Positions 1 to 6,319 of a stretch of 44,959 bases of DNA are shown here, piece after piece. Made by a program: the position numbers and the translations under genes. The notes under the pieces were generated by a model, which was given only the letters and a program-made list of their open reading frames with translations, did no database searches and had not been told where the DNA came from. Every line of letters starts with the position of its first letter. Position 1 is the stretch's first letter. The stretch spans positions 1 through 44,959 of the forward strand of contig CAYNSX010000018.1 of the NCBI GenBank assembly GCA_964400165.1, written 5' to 3'. The stretch is from CAYNSX01 sp964400165. Lineage in GTDB: Bacteria; Armatimonadota; Hebobacteria; CAYNSX01.

Positions 1-2
1 GC

Positions 3-470
3 GACGACCGCGACGAGTTCAAGCCCGGGTGGAAGTTCAACGAGTGGGAACTGCGGGGAGTGCCGCTGCGCATCGAGATCGGGCCGAAGGACGTCGAGAA
101 GCAGCAGGTCGTCCTGGCGCGGCGCGATGTGCCGGGCAGGGATGGCAAGCGCTTCGTGCCGGTGGCGGGCATCGCGGAGACAGTGACGGCGCTGCTCGAC
201 GAACTGCAGGTGGCGCTGCTGGCGCGCGCCCGCGCCTTCCGCGATGCGCACACGCACGAGCCGAAGACCTACGACGAGTTCAAGCAGGCCGTCGAGGACG
301 GGTTCGCGCTCGCCTGGTGGTGCGGCGACAACGAGTGTGAGCAGGAAATCGCCCGCGAGACGAAGGCGAGCAACCGCTGCATTCCGCTCGACCAAAGGGG
401 CGGACCGGGCAAGTGCGTCCGCTGCGGCCGCGAGGCGAAAGAGCGGGCGGTGTGGGGGAAGGCGTATTAG
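3..470 (+). CDS. proS: Prolyl-tRNA synthetase, archaeal/eukaryotic type, C-terminal part (5' cut by window edge)
   Basis: The frame is already open at base 3 and ends at TAG 468-470; 155 residues are visible. It begins with a DDRDE...PGWKFNEWELRGVP stretch followed by RIEIGPKD, the end of the class II catalytic core and start of the anticodon-binding domain in ProS type 3 enzymes. The end carries the zinc-binding C-terminal domain of this type, with one cysteine pair in WCGDNECE and a second in CVRCG, and finishes in KAY, the family's usual terminal tyrosine. The enzyme charges tRNA-Pro with proline in the cytoplasm. Bacteria more often carry the type 1 enzyme with an editing insertion, so the archaeal-like form is a mild lineage clue. 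An internal GTG at 60 is not the start, because the homologous sequence continues upstream of it. Confidence 0.93.
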   Translation, partial: DDRDEFKPGWKFNEWELRGVPLRIEIGPKDVEKQQVVLARRDVPGRDGKRFVPVAGIAETVTALLDELQVALLARARAFRDAHTHEPKTYDEFKQAVEDGFALAWWCGDNECEQEIARETKASNRCIPLDQRGGPGKCVRCGREAKERAVWGKAY

Positions 471-717
471 GAAAGGCGTAAGTCGTGCGTAGTCCGTAGT
501 GCGTCGGAACAAACTTACCCGGGGCCAAGCCCCCGGGCTGCGACCGTGACAAGGCCCGTCGGGCCTTCTCCAAATCTTAGCCCGACCGTTCAGGGCCGGG
601 TTGCGGCAGTCCCGAAGGGACTGGACTTGAGTTCAGCCCGGAACTTCAATTCCGGGACAGAAAGCACCCCATCCCCAGCCCTTCCCCGTGCACGGGGAAG
701 GGTGAAGTCAAACCCGG
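471..717. repeat. Intergenic block of short palindromes, no gene
   Basis: The gap after proS holds a series of small hairpins: CCCGGGG/CCCCGGG (about 519-538), AAGGCCC/GGGCCTT (about 552-568), AGTCCC/GGGACT (about 608-622), CCCGGAA/TTCCGGG (about 640-657) and a perfect 24-bp palindrome CCCTTCCCCGTG/CACGGGGAAGGG at 679-702. The part at about 552-610, with a GGGCCTTCTC block followed by TTCAGGGCCGGG, recurs at 3710-3762 and in reverse orientation at 6412-6436, so it is a dispersed family. The GGCCC hairpin lies about 80 bp after proS and could act as a terminator, but no T-tract follows. Confidence 0.7.
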
Positions 718-777
718 CCTCGCCCCCGCTTCGCGTACCCCTCTCCCAAACTGGGAGAGGGGACTACAATCAGCCGC

Positions 778-906
778 GTGACTAACTGGAAACGCCAACA
801 GTATTTGTCCGGTGCGAAATGGGAACCGATCAAATCCCCCTCACCCCCGCTTCGCGTACCCCTCTCCCTGAAGAGGAGAGGGGACTACAATCAGCGCTAT
901 GACTGA
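778..906 (+). pseudogene. Truncated ridA 5' copy 1 (42-codon ORF)
   Basis: GTG start; the first 18 codons read VTNWKRQQYLSGAKWEPI, clearly related to the intact ridA start at 1141. The frame then runs through the palindrome and stops at 904-906, inside the next copy. Whether the 42-residue peptide is made is unknown. Confidence 0.7.
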
Positions 907-1027
907 CTGGAAACGGACGCAGTATTCCTCCGGCACCAAATGGGAACCGATCAAATCCCCCTCACCCCCGCTTCGCGTACCCCTCTCCCTGAAGAGGAGA
1001 GGGGACTACAATCAGCGCTATGACTGA
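899..1027 (+). pseudogene. Truncated ridA 5' copy 2 (42-codon ORF)
   Basis: ATG start; first 18 codons read MTDWKRTQYSSGTKWEPI. The ORF ends at TGA 1025-1027 and overlaps the start of copy 3 by 8 bases. In the YSSGTKWEPI part, all ten residues match the intact gene although seven of the ten codons differ at the third base. Confidence 0.75.
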
Positions 1028-1148
1028 CTGGAAACGGACGCAGTATTCCTCCGGCACCAAATGGGAACCGATCAAATCCCCCTCACCCCCGCTTCGCGTA
1101 CCCCTCTCCCTGAAGAGGAGAGGGGACTACAATCAGCCGCGTGAGTAG
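1020..1148 (+). pseudogene. Truncated ridA 5' copy 3 (42-codon ORF)
   Basis: Identical to copy 2 over the gene-derived part; ATG start, stop TAG 1146-1148 just inside the intact ridA gene. The chain of overlapping stop and start codons across the array would allow reinitiation by one ribosome; that is inference. Confidence 0.75.
1128..1133 (+). promoter_or_regulatory. Possible -10 box TACAAT in front of ridA
   Basis: TACAAT lies 7 bp before the GTG start of ridA, in the invariant right end of the palindromic repeat, and the same box precedes each truncated copy. If used, the transcript would be nearly leaderless. No good -35 box stands 16-18 bp upstream, so this is weak. Confidence 0.3.
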
Positions 1149-1590
1149 CTGGAAACGCCAAAAGTACTCGTCGGGCACGAAGTGGGAACCCATTGTCGGG
1201 TATTCCAGAGCCGTCAGGGTGGGGCCGTTCGTGTATGTGACGGGGACCACGGCGACGGATGAGCAGGGAAACATCGTCGGGGTAGGGGACGCCTACGCAC
1301 AGGCGGCGCAGGCGTTGCGCAACATTGGCAAGGCGCTGACCGCGCTGGGGGCGCGGTTTGAGGATGTGGTGCGGACGCGGATGTATGTGACGAATATCGC
1401 CGACTGGGAAGCCGTCGGGCGGGCGCACGCCGAAGTTTTCGGCGCCCCTGACCACCACAGTTCCGGGCGGGGCGCCACGCCTCTGGACAGTGGCGCCATC
1501 CGGCCGGCGACGACGCTGGTGGAGGTGAGTCGGCTGATTGACCCGCAGATGCTGGTCGAAATCGAGGCGGATGCGGTCATTGGAGAGTAG
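1141..1590 (+). CDS. RidA/YjgF/UK114 family protein
   Basis: 149 residues, GTG start. RidA-family proteins are small trimeric deaminases that hydrolyse reactive enamine/imine intermediates released by PLP enzymes. Family marks are VGPFVYVTGTTATDE near residues 27-41, VVRTRMYVTNIADWE near 76-90, and the C-terminal IRPATTLVEVSRLIDP (from residue 120), which holds the arginine that binds the substrate carboxylate. The start is fixed by the upstream copies, which keep the same N-terminal peptide. The protein is longer than the usual 125-135 residues because of about 18 extra residues (101-119) between AEVF and IRPATT. That stretch is encoded by a palindromic DNA segment (GGCGCCCC at 1441-1448, GGGGCGCC at 1469-1476) and looks like an in-frame insertion. 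Confidence 0.9.
   Translation: MSSWKRQKYSSGTKWEPIVGYSRAVRVGPFVYVTGTTATDEQGNIVGVGDAYAQAAQALRNIGKALTALGARFEDVVRTRMYVTNIADWEAVGRAHAEVFGAPDHHSSGRGATPLDSGAIRPATTLVEVSRLIDPQMLVEIEADAVIGE
1441..1497. repeat. Palindromic segment inserted in frame in ridA
   Basis: GGCGCCCC (1441-1448) is answered by GGGGCGCC (1469-1476), and a further GGCGCC follows at about 1492-1497. The segment encodes the extra residues 101-119 of the RidA protein, between two conserved family blocks. It keeps the reading frame, like the palindromic elements known inside Rickettsia genes. Absence from homologues is expected but was not tested. Confidence 0.5.
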
Positions 1591-1618
1591 AGTGGGGATG
1601 CCGGGAGGCGGGGAGGCA

Positions 1619-2869
1619 GTGACGACCAGAGCGAAGCCCAAGTGGTATTTGAGAGGCGTGTTTCTCGGGGTGGCGCTTCCGGCAGTGTTCGTCGGTATCC
1701 TCACAGCGGCATGGTGGTTCGCGCCGGTCCGAATGCCGCCGGGGGCGATTCTCGTCGTGCCGAGACTCACCATCGACGAACTGCAGTATTCGTCAGACGG
1801 ATCCCAACTGCTTATCGTCGTCACGCGAGTCGATGCATCAAGAGCGCCCGCCGGCGCGAATCTGTGGGACCGCATCGGATACGGGATGAGCGCGATTGAT
1901 GACATACGATTGAACGCACGGATACCGGCCCTGCGAGGGCTCGAGCCGTTTCAATCACGATTGCTGCTATGGCGCGACGGGGCTCTCGTCGCTGGACCCA
2001 TTCTGCCCGAGGGAACCGCCGGGCGGTGGTCATGGCGAGCGGATGGCCGCACGGCTCGAAATTGGGGTCCGGACCAGTTGCTCACTCTCGATACGCAATC
2101 ACTGCGGTTGACGACAACTGCCCTCCCCTTCGCGACCCCGCGGACGGTGAGACTGTGGTGGGGTATCGAGTCGCCGGATGGCCGGAGTGTCGCTTGTCCC
2201 ATCACCGTTCCAGTCACGGGCAACCCGTCACGCGCGGGGGTCATGATCCACCGAGAGGACGGCACACTGTTGCGTTTGGAATTCCTCGGAACAGACTTGC
2301 TGAAATGGCCGGTGTGGCGGTCGGACGGCGAGGGAGTAGTCGTCATGGTGGAGGAGAAGCCGCCGGCGAGCAGGACGGCGCGACAGAGTACGGTGTATCC
2401 TGTGTATTGGATTTCGCTGGACTCGTTGGTCCCAGCGCGTCGGATGACCGCAATTCGTGAGGCCAGCGTTGTCGAATCCCGCGAATCAACAGTGATGGGC
2501 AGACGCTTTGCGTTGGCATTCCAGTTGCCCGGCGCTCCTCCGGGGTTCCTCCTCGGTGAGGGCGACCCGCCACATTTCATCGTGCAGAGAGCGGTGCCCC
2601 GTGGAAGCACTAAACCGCAGTGGTCGCCTCGCGGCGACTGGATCGCGTTCCTGCAATTGCAGCGTGGCGTGGGGGCGGAAGTGCTGGGAAGGAACTCGCG
2701 GCTGATGGCTATGCGACCCGACGGAACGGACCTGCGGACGCTTCATGAGGGCACGATGGCCTCTGAATTCATTGACTTTGCCTGGCACCCATCCGGTGAG
2801 AAGCTCATCGCGGCACGCGGCGGGGCGCTGTTCGAGGTGCCAGTGCCGCCGGCGCCGGGCAAGAACTAA
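1619..2869 (+). CDS. Membrane-anchored beta-propeller-like protein (TolB/WD40-like), function unknown
   Basis: About 416 residues from GTG 1619, chosen because GGGAGG at 1603-1608 stands 10 bp upstream and the start falls after the ridA stop; ATG 1598 is an alternative. A short basic N-terminus is followed by one membrane segment (GVFLGVALPAVFVGILTAAW), so the rest probably lies outside the cytoplasm. The body repeats motifs of the kind x-SPDGR-S or WSPRGDWIAFLQL, WRSDGEGVVVMV and WHPSGEKLIAARGG, typical of six-bladed PD40/TolB propeller repeats, with strands ending in LMAMRPDGTDLRTL. No catalytic motif is visible. It follows ridA closely and may share its transcript. A sensor, scaffold or secreted binding role is possible; the sequence alone does not decide. 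Confidence 0.75.
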   Translation: MTTRAKPKWYLRGVFLGVALPAVFVGILTAAWWFAPVRMPPGAILVVPRLTIDELQYSSDGSQLLIVVTRVDASRAPAGANLWDRIGYGMSAIDDIRLNARIPALRGLEPFQSRLLLWRDGALVAGPILPEGTAGRWSWRADGRTARNWGPDQLLTLDTQSLRLTTTALPFATPRTVRLWWGIESPDGRSVACPITVPVTGNPSRAGVMIHREDGTLLRLEFLGTDLLKWPVWRSDGEGVVVMVEEKPPASRTARQSTVYPVYWISLDSLVPARRMTAIREASVVESRESTVMGRRFALAFQLPGAPPGFLLGEGDPPHFIVQRAVPRGSTKPQWSPRGDWIAFLQLQRGVGAEVLGRNSRLMAMRPDGTDLRTLHEGTMASEFIDFAWHPSGEKLIAARGGALFEVPVPPAPGKN

Positions 2870-2871
2870 CC

Positions 2872-3041
2872 TCTCGCAGTAAGCAACCGCCGGTGTTCGA
2901 CGGCCAGGCAGCAAATATCCCCTCCCCACGGGGTGGAGAGGGGAGTTGAGTCACTTCGACAGCAGCCGCTTGTGCTCGACCGCCATGCAGCAAATATCCC
3001 CTCCCCCAACCCCTCCCCACAGGGTGGAGAGGGGAGTTGAA
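2872..3041. repeat. Two palindromes alternating with copies of the 3' end of the CoA-binding gene
   Basis: The last 40 bp of the minus-strand CoA-binding gene (3042-3081, stop codon included) recur at 2951-2990 with two mismatches, and in a more decayed form at 2872-2911. Between them sit palindromes of the CCCCTCCCCAC/GTGGAGAGGGG type (about 2917-2944 and 2997-3035). The copies begin at the gene's stop codon side and break off at the same place, ATGCAG followed by CAAATATCCCC. The decayed copy still encodes LAVEHRRLLT against MAVEHKRLLS in the gene. Confidence 0.88.
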
Positions 3042-3470
3042 TCACTTCGAAAGCAGCCGCTTGTGCTCGACGGCCATGCAGCGGTCCATCACGACGGTGA
3101 GGCCGGCTTCGTGGGCGCGGCGGGCGGCGATCTCGTTGATGACGCCGAGTTGCATCCAGACGGTGTGCGCGCCGGCGCCCATCGCGTCGGCGATGACTTC
3201 GGGCACGAACTCGGAGCGGCGGAAAATGTCCACGATGTCGACGCGCTCCTGGATGGCGGAGACGCTCGAATAGGCGGGCTCGCCCTTCCACTCGGTCAGG
3301 TGCGGGTTCACCGGGAAGATGCGATAGCCGGCGGCGCGCAGATATTGCGCCACGCCGAAACTGGGGCGGTCGGGCTTGTCCGAGAGGCCGACGACGGCGA
3401 TCGTGCGCGCACTTTTCAGCAGGGCGCGCAATTCGTCGTCGGACGGATTGATGTGGGGTGGGGGAGGCAT
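3042..3470 (-). CDS. CoA-binding domain protein (YccU/CoA_binding_2 family)
   Basis: 142 residues, a single Rossmann-like CoA-binding domain: TIAVVGLSDKPDRPSFGVAQ near residues 18-37, the glycine-rich entry of the fold, then GYRIFPVNPHLTEWKGEPAY and VDIVDIFRRSEFVPEV, and AGLTVVMDRCMAVEHKR at the end. The family is common but the physiological role is not settled; these single-domain forms resemble the CoA-binding part of succinyl-CoA synthetase alpha. The start ATG (3468-3470) gives MPPPPHINPSDDEL; no strong ribosome site precedes it. It is a lone gene flanked by repeats, and its 3' end has been copied twice downstream. Confidence 0.85.
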   Translation of the reverse strand: MPPPPHINPSDDELRALLKSARTIAVVGLSDKPDRPSFGVAQYLRAAGYRIFPVNPHLTEWKGEPAYSSVSAIQERVDIVDIFRRSEFVPEVIADAMGAGAHTVWMQLGVINEIAARRAHEAGLTVVMDRCMAVEHKRLLSK

Positions 3471-3821
3471 GGGGACTGATAGAAGGTAACACACGGCAAC
3501 CCCTCGCCTACCCCTCACCCCCTGACCCCCTCTCCCACAGGCGGAGAGGGGGAATGAATGGTGATGGCAGATGCGTCGTCCCTCTCCCAAACGGGAGAGG
3601 GTGCCCCGAGGGAAATCGAGGAGCGGGTGAGGGCGACTATGCAACCCTCTCCCCCGTCCCCACTCCCAAGTACTTGGGAAGAGGGGTCTACACCGGGCGG
3701 AGACCGAGGTTAGGCCCTCTGGGCCTTCTCTGAAACTCGGACCGGCACTTCAGGGCCGGGCGCAGGCACACTGCACAGGCCTGGCGGCCTGCGGTACCCA
3801 CTAGGTGATACGCTTTCCGTC
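3471..3821. repeat. Intergenic repeats, three palindromes and one dispersed hairpin
   Basis: No gene is supported. Palindromes of the CTCTCC/GGAGAG family lie at about 3510-3552 (with a CCCCTCACCCCCTGACCCC lead), 3580-3601 (reverse orientation, followed by GCGGGTGAGGGCG) and about 3655-3686 (stem CCCAAGTACTTGGG). The segment 3710-3762 (TAGGCCCTCTGGGCCTTCTC, then TTCAGGGCCGGG) is a second copy of the family seen at about 552-610. A small hairpin CAGGCC/GGCCTG follows at about 3776-3792. Confidence 0.75.
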
Positions 3822-4430
3822 GTGGCCAACCACATGGACAAGAAACCCTACGACATTGACGAGGCGCTCGAACAGCAGCCCGGGCGGCGGAGGGGCAAGG
3901 ACGCCGCGCCGGAAAGTTTCGGCGGCGCGGTGACGCGGGAACTCTCGCGGGCCGCGGCGGCCAGCGAGGCGGCCGAGCGCCACCGCGGCGGCGAGCGCTG
4001 GTCATGGCAGCTCGGACTGCGAGTGGTGCTCATTCGACTCTGCGCGCTGCTGTGGCTGGTGACGGCGCTCTTCATCGCCAACGAATTCCTGCAAGCCGAC
4101 GCGGAAGTGCTGCGCTCTGGTCAAGATCGGGTCGCACAAGGGACGCTGCTGCTCGGTGGTCGAATGCTGCTCGCCATTGCGCTGACGGTCGTGGTGGCGC
4201 TGGTGGCATGGCAAGCGCTGCAGATGGAGCGGTGGGCGGCGCGGCTGCTGCAGGCGGTGAGCGCGGCGGCGCTGCCGTGGTGGTGGTGGCTGAACAGCAG
4301 CCACTACTGGCCGGCGCCGGTTCCGGGGACGGAAGCGATTGCCGCCGCCGTATTCGGGTGGTGGCTGCCGGTGCTCGCGGTCGCAGCCATCGTGGTGATC
4401 GCGCTTGGAGGCAGCGCGCTGTCGGAGTGA
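3822..4430 (+). CDS. Small integral membrane protein of unknown function
   Basis: 202 residues from GTG 3822; ATG 3834 (MDKKPYDIDEAL) is an equally possible start. The N-terminal 60 residues are charged and probably cytoplasmic. Then come about four hydrophobic segments: LRVVLIRLCALLWLVTALFI, MLLAIALTVVVALVAW, a short AVSAAALPWWWWL, and a C-terminal VFGWWLPVLAVAAIVVIAL. No family motif is recognised. It stands alone between repeat blocks. Confidence 0.7.
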   Translation: MANHMDKKPYDIDEALEQQPGRRRGKDAAPESFGGAVTRELSRAAAASEAAERHRGGERWSWQLGLRVVLIRLCALLWLVTALFIANEFLQADAEVLRSGQDRVAQGTLLLGGRMLLAIALTVVVALVAWQALQMERWAARLLQAVSAAALPWWWWLNSSHYWPAPVPGTEAIAAAVFGWWLPVLAVAAIVVIALGGSALSE

Positions 4431-4437
4431 GGTTCGG

Positions 4438-4692
4438 CCTCACCCCCGCTTCGCGTACCCCTCTCCCTGAAGAGGAGAGGGGAGAGTTCCCTCACCCCCG
4501 TCCCCTCTCCGACAGGCGGAGAGGGGAGAGTCCAGGGAAATGGTGCCGGAGGAGGGAGTCGAATGCCTCGGTCGCCCTCACCCCCGCTTCCTACTTCGCC
4601 CTGCGGGCTTCGAAGGACAAGTCGCGTACCCCTCTCCCTGAAGAGGAGAGGGGACAACTAGCCACCGAGGCGGAGATTCGTAGCGAAGTGCG
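4438..4692. repeat. Palindromic repeats and a 23-bp copy of the tRNA-Leu 3' end
   Basis: Two CTCTCC/GGAGAG palindromes lie at about 4440-4486 and 4490-4535. Then 4541-4563 is identical over 23 bp to 4693-4715, the T-loop-to-CCA end of tRNA-Leu. A third, composite palindrome follows (about 4574-4656): its CCCCCGCTTC...CGCGTACCCC lead is split by a 34-bp piece ending GGGCTTCGAAGGACAAGTCG, so one repeat has entered another. GCCACCGAGGC lies just before the tRNA. Confidence 0.85.
4541..4563 (-). pseudogene. Partial copy of tRNA-Leu (T-loop to CCA)
   Basis: Exact 23-bp match to the 3' end of the tRNA-Leu gene 152 bp away, covering CCA, discriminator base, acceptor strand, T-stem strand and T-loop and nothing more. 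After the match it continues with TGCCT, the same word that follows the third tRNA-Cys copy at 6319. Confidence 0.85.
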
Positions 4693-4781
4693 TGGTGCCG
4701 GAGGAGGGAGTCGAACCCCCACGACCCTTACGGGTCCGAGGATTTTAAGTCCTCTGCGTCTGCCAGTTTCGCCACTCCGGC
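4693..4781 (-). tRNA. tRNA-Leu (anticodon UAA), CCA encoded
   Basis: The complement folds into a full class II tRNA: acceptor GCCGGAG/CTCCGGC, D-arm with AACTGGCAGACGC, anticodon loop centred on CTTAAAA (anticodon TAA), a long variable arm (GGACCCGTAAGGGTC) and T-loop GTTCGACT. CCA is encoded at 4693-4695. The 5' end at 4781 lies one base after the TAG (4783-4785) of the upstream small gene, so the tRNA is very probably excised from the same transcript. Confidence 0.97.
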
Positions 4782-4782
4782 G

Positions 4783-5181
4783 CTAGGGGGTCGCGGGGGC
4801 GGGCTGCCGGGCTTGGAGCATCTCCTGATACTGGCGCGCCTCGGCTTCGCCGACGCGGCCGGTGCCGCCGCAGGCCGGGTCCGCCACTTCCGGGCCGCCA
4901 CCGAGGGGATGCATCTTGCCGGTGCCGCCGCAGACGGGACAGACCGAGACCTCCCAGATGAGATCGTGACCGGTTTGCGGGCAAGTGAGCGTGACGCGTT
5001 CCAGGGGGTAATCGTGCAGGACGCAATAGGGCTTCACCTGTGTGCCCATCCGACCGGTCGCCACCCAGGTAACTTTGGAGGGTCGGCGCCCGGGCTGCGT
5101 CTTGATGAAGCCCTGCTGGACAGCAAAGCCGAGCACGGTCACGGCCCCGAGGACGATGCCGATCACGAAGAGTCGTTTCAC
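4783..5181 (-). CDS. Small secreted or membrane-anchored protein with DnaJ-like Cys motifs
   Basis: 132 residues from GTG 5179-5181, chosen for GAGGAGA five bases upstream; the GTGA overlaps the stop of the glycosyltransferase by 4 bp, which implies translational coupling. Residues 4-24 form a signal or anchor segment (LFVIGIVLGAVTVLGFAVQQ). The C-terminal half has CPVCGGTGK and, 19 residues on, ACGGTGR, recalling the CxxCxGxG zinc repeats of DnaJ, though the second repeat keeps only one cysteine. Further cysteines lie in PYCVLHDY and LTCPQTG. Function unknown; a periplasmic zinc-binding or redox protein is possible. The tRNA-Leu follows directly. Confidence 0.75.
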   Translation of the reverse strand: MKRLFVIGIVLGAVTVLGFAVQQGFIKTQPGRRPSKVTWVATGRMGTQVKPYCVLHDYPLERVTLTCPQTGHDLIWEVSVCPVCGGTGKMHPLGGGPEVADPACGGTGRVGEAEARQYQEMLQARQPAPATP

Positions 5182-5897
5182 TGCGGTCTCCTCACAGGCG
5201 GCTCATCCAGCCGGCGAAATCGGCAGCGCAGCAGCGTCCAGACGGCGTGCACGCCGTCCGTCCAACCGATCTTCTTCCCCTGCTGCACGGTGCGGGCGCG
5301 GTAGTGGATCGGCACCTCGACGATACGGTGTCCGCGCCGCCGCACCAGCGCCGTCACTTCCGGACAAAATTCGAAGCGCCGACATTCGAGCGGCAGCGAT
5401 TGCAACACCTCGCGCCGGAAGGCCTTGTACCCGGTTGCTTCGTCGCTGATACCCGCACGATATAGGACATTCGCCAGCGACGCCAGGATCCGGTTGGCGA
5501 CCAGATTGGGCCAGCGCATCCCTTCGCACACGCCCCGGAAGCGGCTGCCGTAGACGACCGTGGCGCCCTGTTCGAACGGGGCGAGCAGCGCGGGGTAGTC
5601 GCTGGGGCTGTATTCCAGGTCAGCGTCCTGGACGAGGATGACATCGCCGGTGGCGCGGGCGAAGCCGGCCCGCAAAGCGACGCCCTTGCCGGAGTTGCGT
5701 TCGAGACGGTGCGTGCGGACGACCGGGTCGCTGGCGTAGCGCGCCAGGATGGCGGCCGTGTCGTCGGTCGAGCCGTCGTCAATCACCCAAATCTCGCTCG
5801 CCCGGCCGGTCGCCTGGACGGCGGCGATGACCTCGGCGAGATACGGGGCCTCGTTGTAGACGGGGATGATGACCGAGAGGGTAGGGGGTGTGCTCAT
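5178..5897 (-). CDS. Family 2 glycosyltransferase (dolichyl-phosphate mannose synthase-like)
   Basis: 239 residues. GT-A fold marks are LSVIIPVYNEAPYL at residues 8-21, WVIDDGSTDDT near 37-47, NSGKGVALRAGF near 68-79, and the metal-binding DAD in VILVQDADLEYSP near 86-98. The C-terminal part (GYKAFRREVL, FEFCPEVTA, VEVPIHYRART) matches the DPM1/polyprenyl-phosphate hexosyltransferase subgroup, which moves a sugar from a nucleotide sugar to a lipid phosphate at the inner membrane face. No membrane segments are present. The start ATG (5895-5897) stands 9 bp after a TGCTACACT extended -10 box with no ribosome site, which suggests a leaderless mRNA. The next gene overlaps by 4 bp. Confidence 0.88.
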   Translation of the reverse strand: MSTPPTLSVIIPVYNEAPYLAEVIAAVQATGRASEIWVIDDGSTDDTAAILARYASDPVVRTHRLERNSGKGVALRAGFARATGDVILVQDADLEYSPSDYPALLAPFEQGATVVYGSRFRGVCEGMRWPNLVANRILASLANVLYRAGISDEATGYKAFRREVLQSLPLECRRFEFCPEVTALVRRRGHRIVEVPIHYRARTVQQGKKIGWTDGVHAVWTLLRCRFRRLDEPPVRRPQ

Positions 5898-5906
5898 GCG
5901 AGGGGG

Positions 5907-5915
5907 AGTGTAGCA
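5907..5915 (-). promoter_or_regulatory. Extended -10 promoter (TGCTACACT) for the GT2 gene
   Basis: On the minus strand TGCTACACT ends 9 bp before the ATG. Transcription would begin within a few bases of the start codon, giving a leaderless message for the GT2, Cys-protein and tRNA-Leu unit. No -35 match was found. Confidence 0.5.
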
Positions 5916-6056
5916 TTGGAGGCGAACCGTCCTCACCCGCCTTCGCCAAGGCTTCGGCGGGCAAGCCCACCGACGCTTCGCTCCGGTTCCCCCTCTCCCG
6001 AACTGGGAGAGGGAACGGACATCTGCCCAGTGCATTCCGAAGCGCGATGCGAAATC

Positions 6057-6073
6057 TGGAGGCCGGGGCGGGA
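6057..6073 (-). pseudogene. Partial tRNA-Cys 3' copy A
   Basis: 17 bp identical to the tRNA-Cys 3' end, including CCA, then diverging inside the T-loop half. Confidence 0.75.
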
Positions 6074-6177
6074 TGCGAGGGATCGTCCTCACCCGCCCTC
6101 CGGGCACCCTCTCCCCAAGGGGAGAGGGACAGAGCATCTACGCCATTGTGGCGAATCGGACGCGGAGCGGAGAGGAC

Positions 6178-6199
6178 TGGAGGCCGGGGCGGGAATCGA
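6178..6199 (-). pseudogene. Partial tRNA-Cys 3' copy B
   Basis: 22 bp identical to the tRNA-Cys 3' end, 121 bp after copy A, followed by the next palindrome. Confidence 0.8.
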
Positions 6200-6296
6200 G
6201 CGAACACCCTCACCCGCCCTCCGGGCACCCTCTCCCCAAGGGGAGAGGGACTGCCCATCTACCCTGTGGGCGAATCGAGCGCGGGGCGGAGAGGGC

Positions 6297-6319
6297 TGGA
6301 GGCCGGGGCGGGAATCGAA
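6297..6319 (-). pseudogene. Partial tRNA-Cys 3' copy C
   Basis: 23 bp identical to the tRNA-Cys 3' end from CCA through the T-loop. The next bases, TGCCT, are the same as those after the tRNA-Leu copy at 4563, so two loci share one junction. Confidence 0.82.

Larger units (their letters stand above)
718..1198 (+). repeat. Tandem array, 121-bp period: palindrome plus 5' end of ridA
   Basis: Four units follow each other with start codons at 778, 899, 1020 and 1141, exactly 121 bp apart. Each unit is about 60 bp of palindromic repeat (CTCACCCCCGCTTCGCG, then CCTCTCCCTGAAGAGGAGAGG) ending in GGGGACTACAATCAGC, followed by about 58 bp homologous to the first 18 codons of ridA. The first three copies break off after the 18th codon and run into the next palindrome; only the fourth continues into the whole gene. 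Units two and three are identical apart from the last few bases before the next start codon. The palindrome of unit one has a different loop (CCCAAACTGGG). Confidence 0.95.

Noticed and set aside
718..1140. CRISPR array
   Set aside because: The 121-bp units have no spacer variation and each carries a start of ridA; no cas genes nearby.
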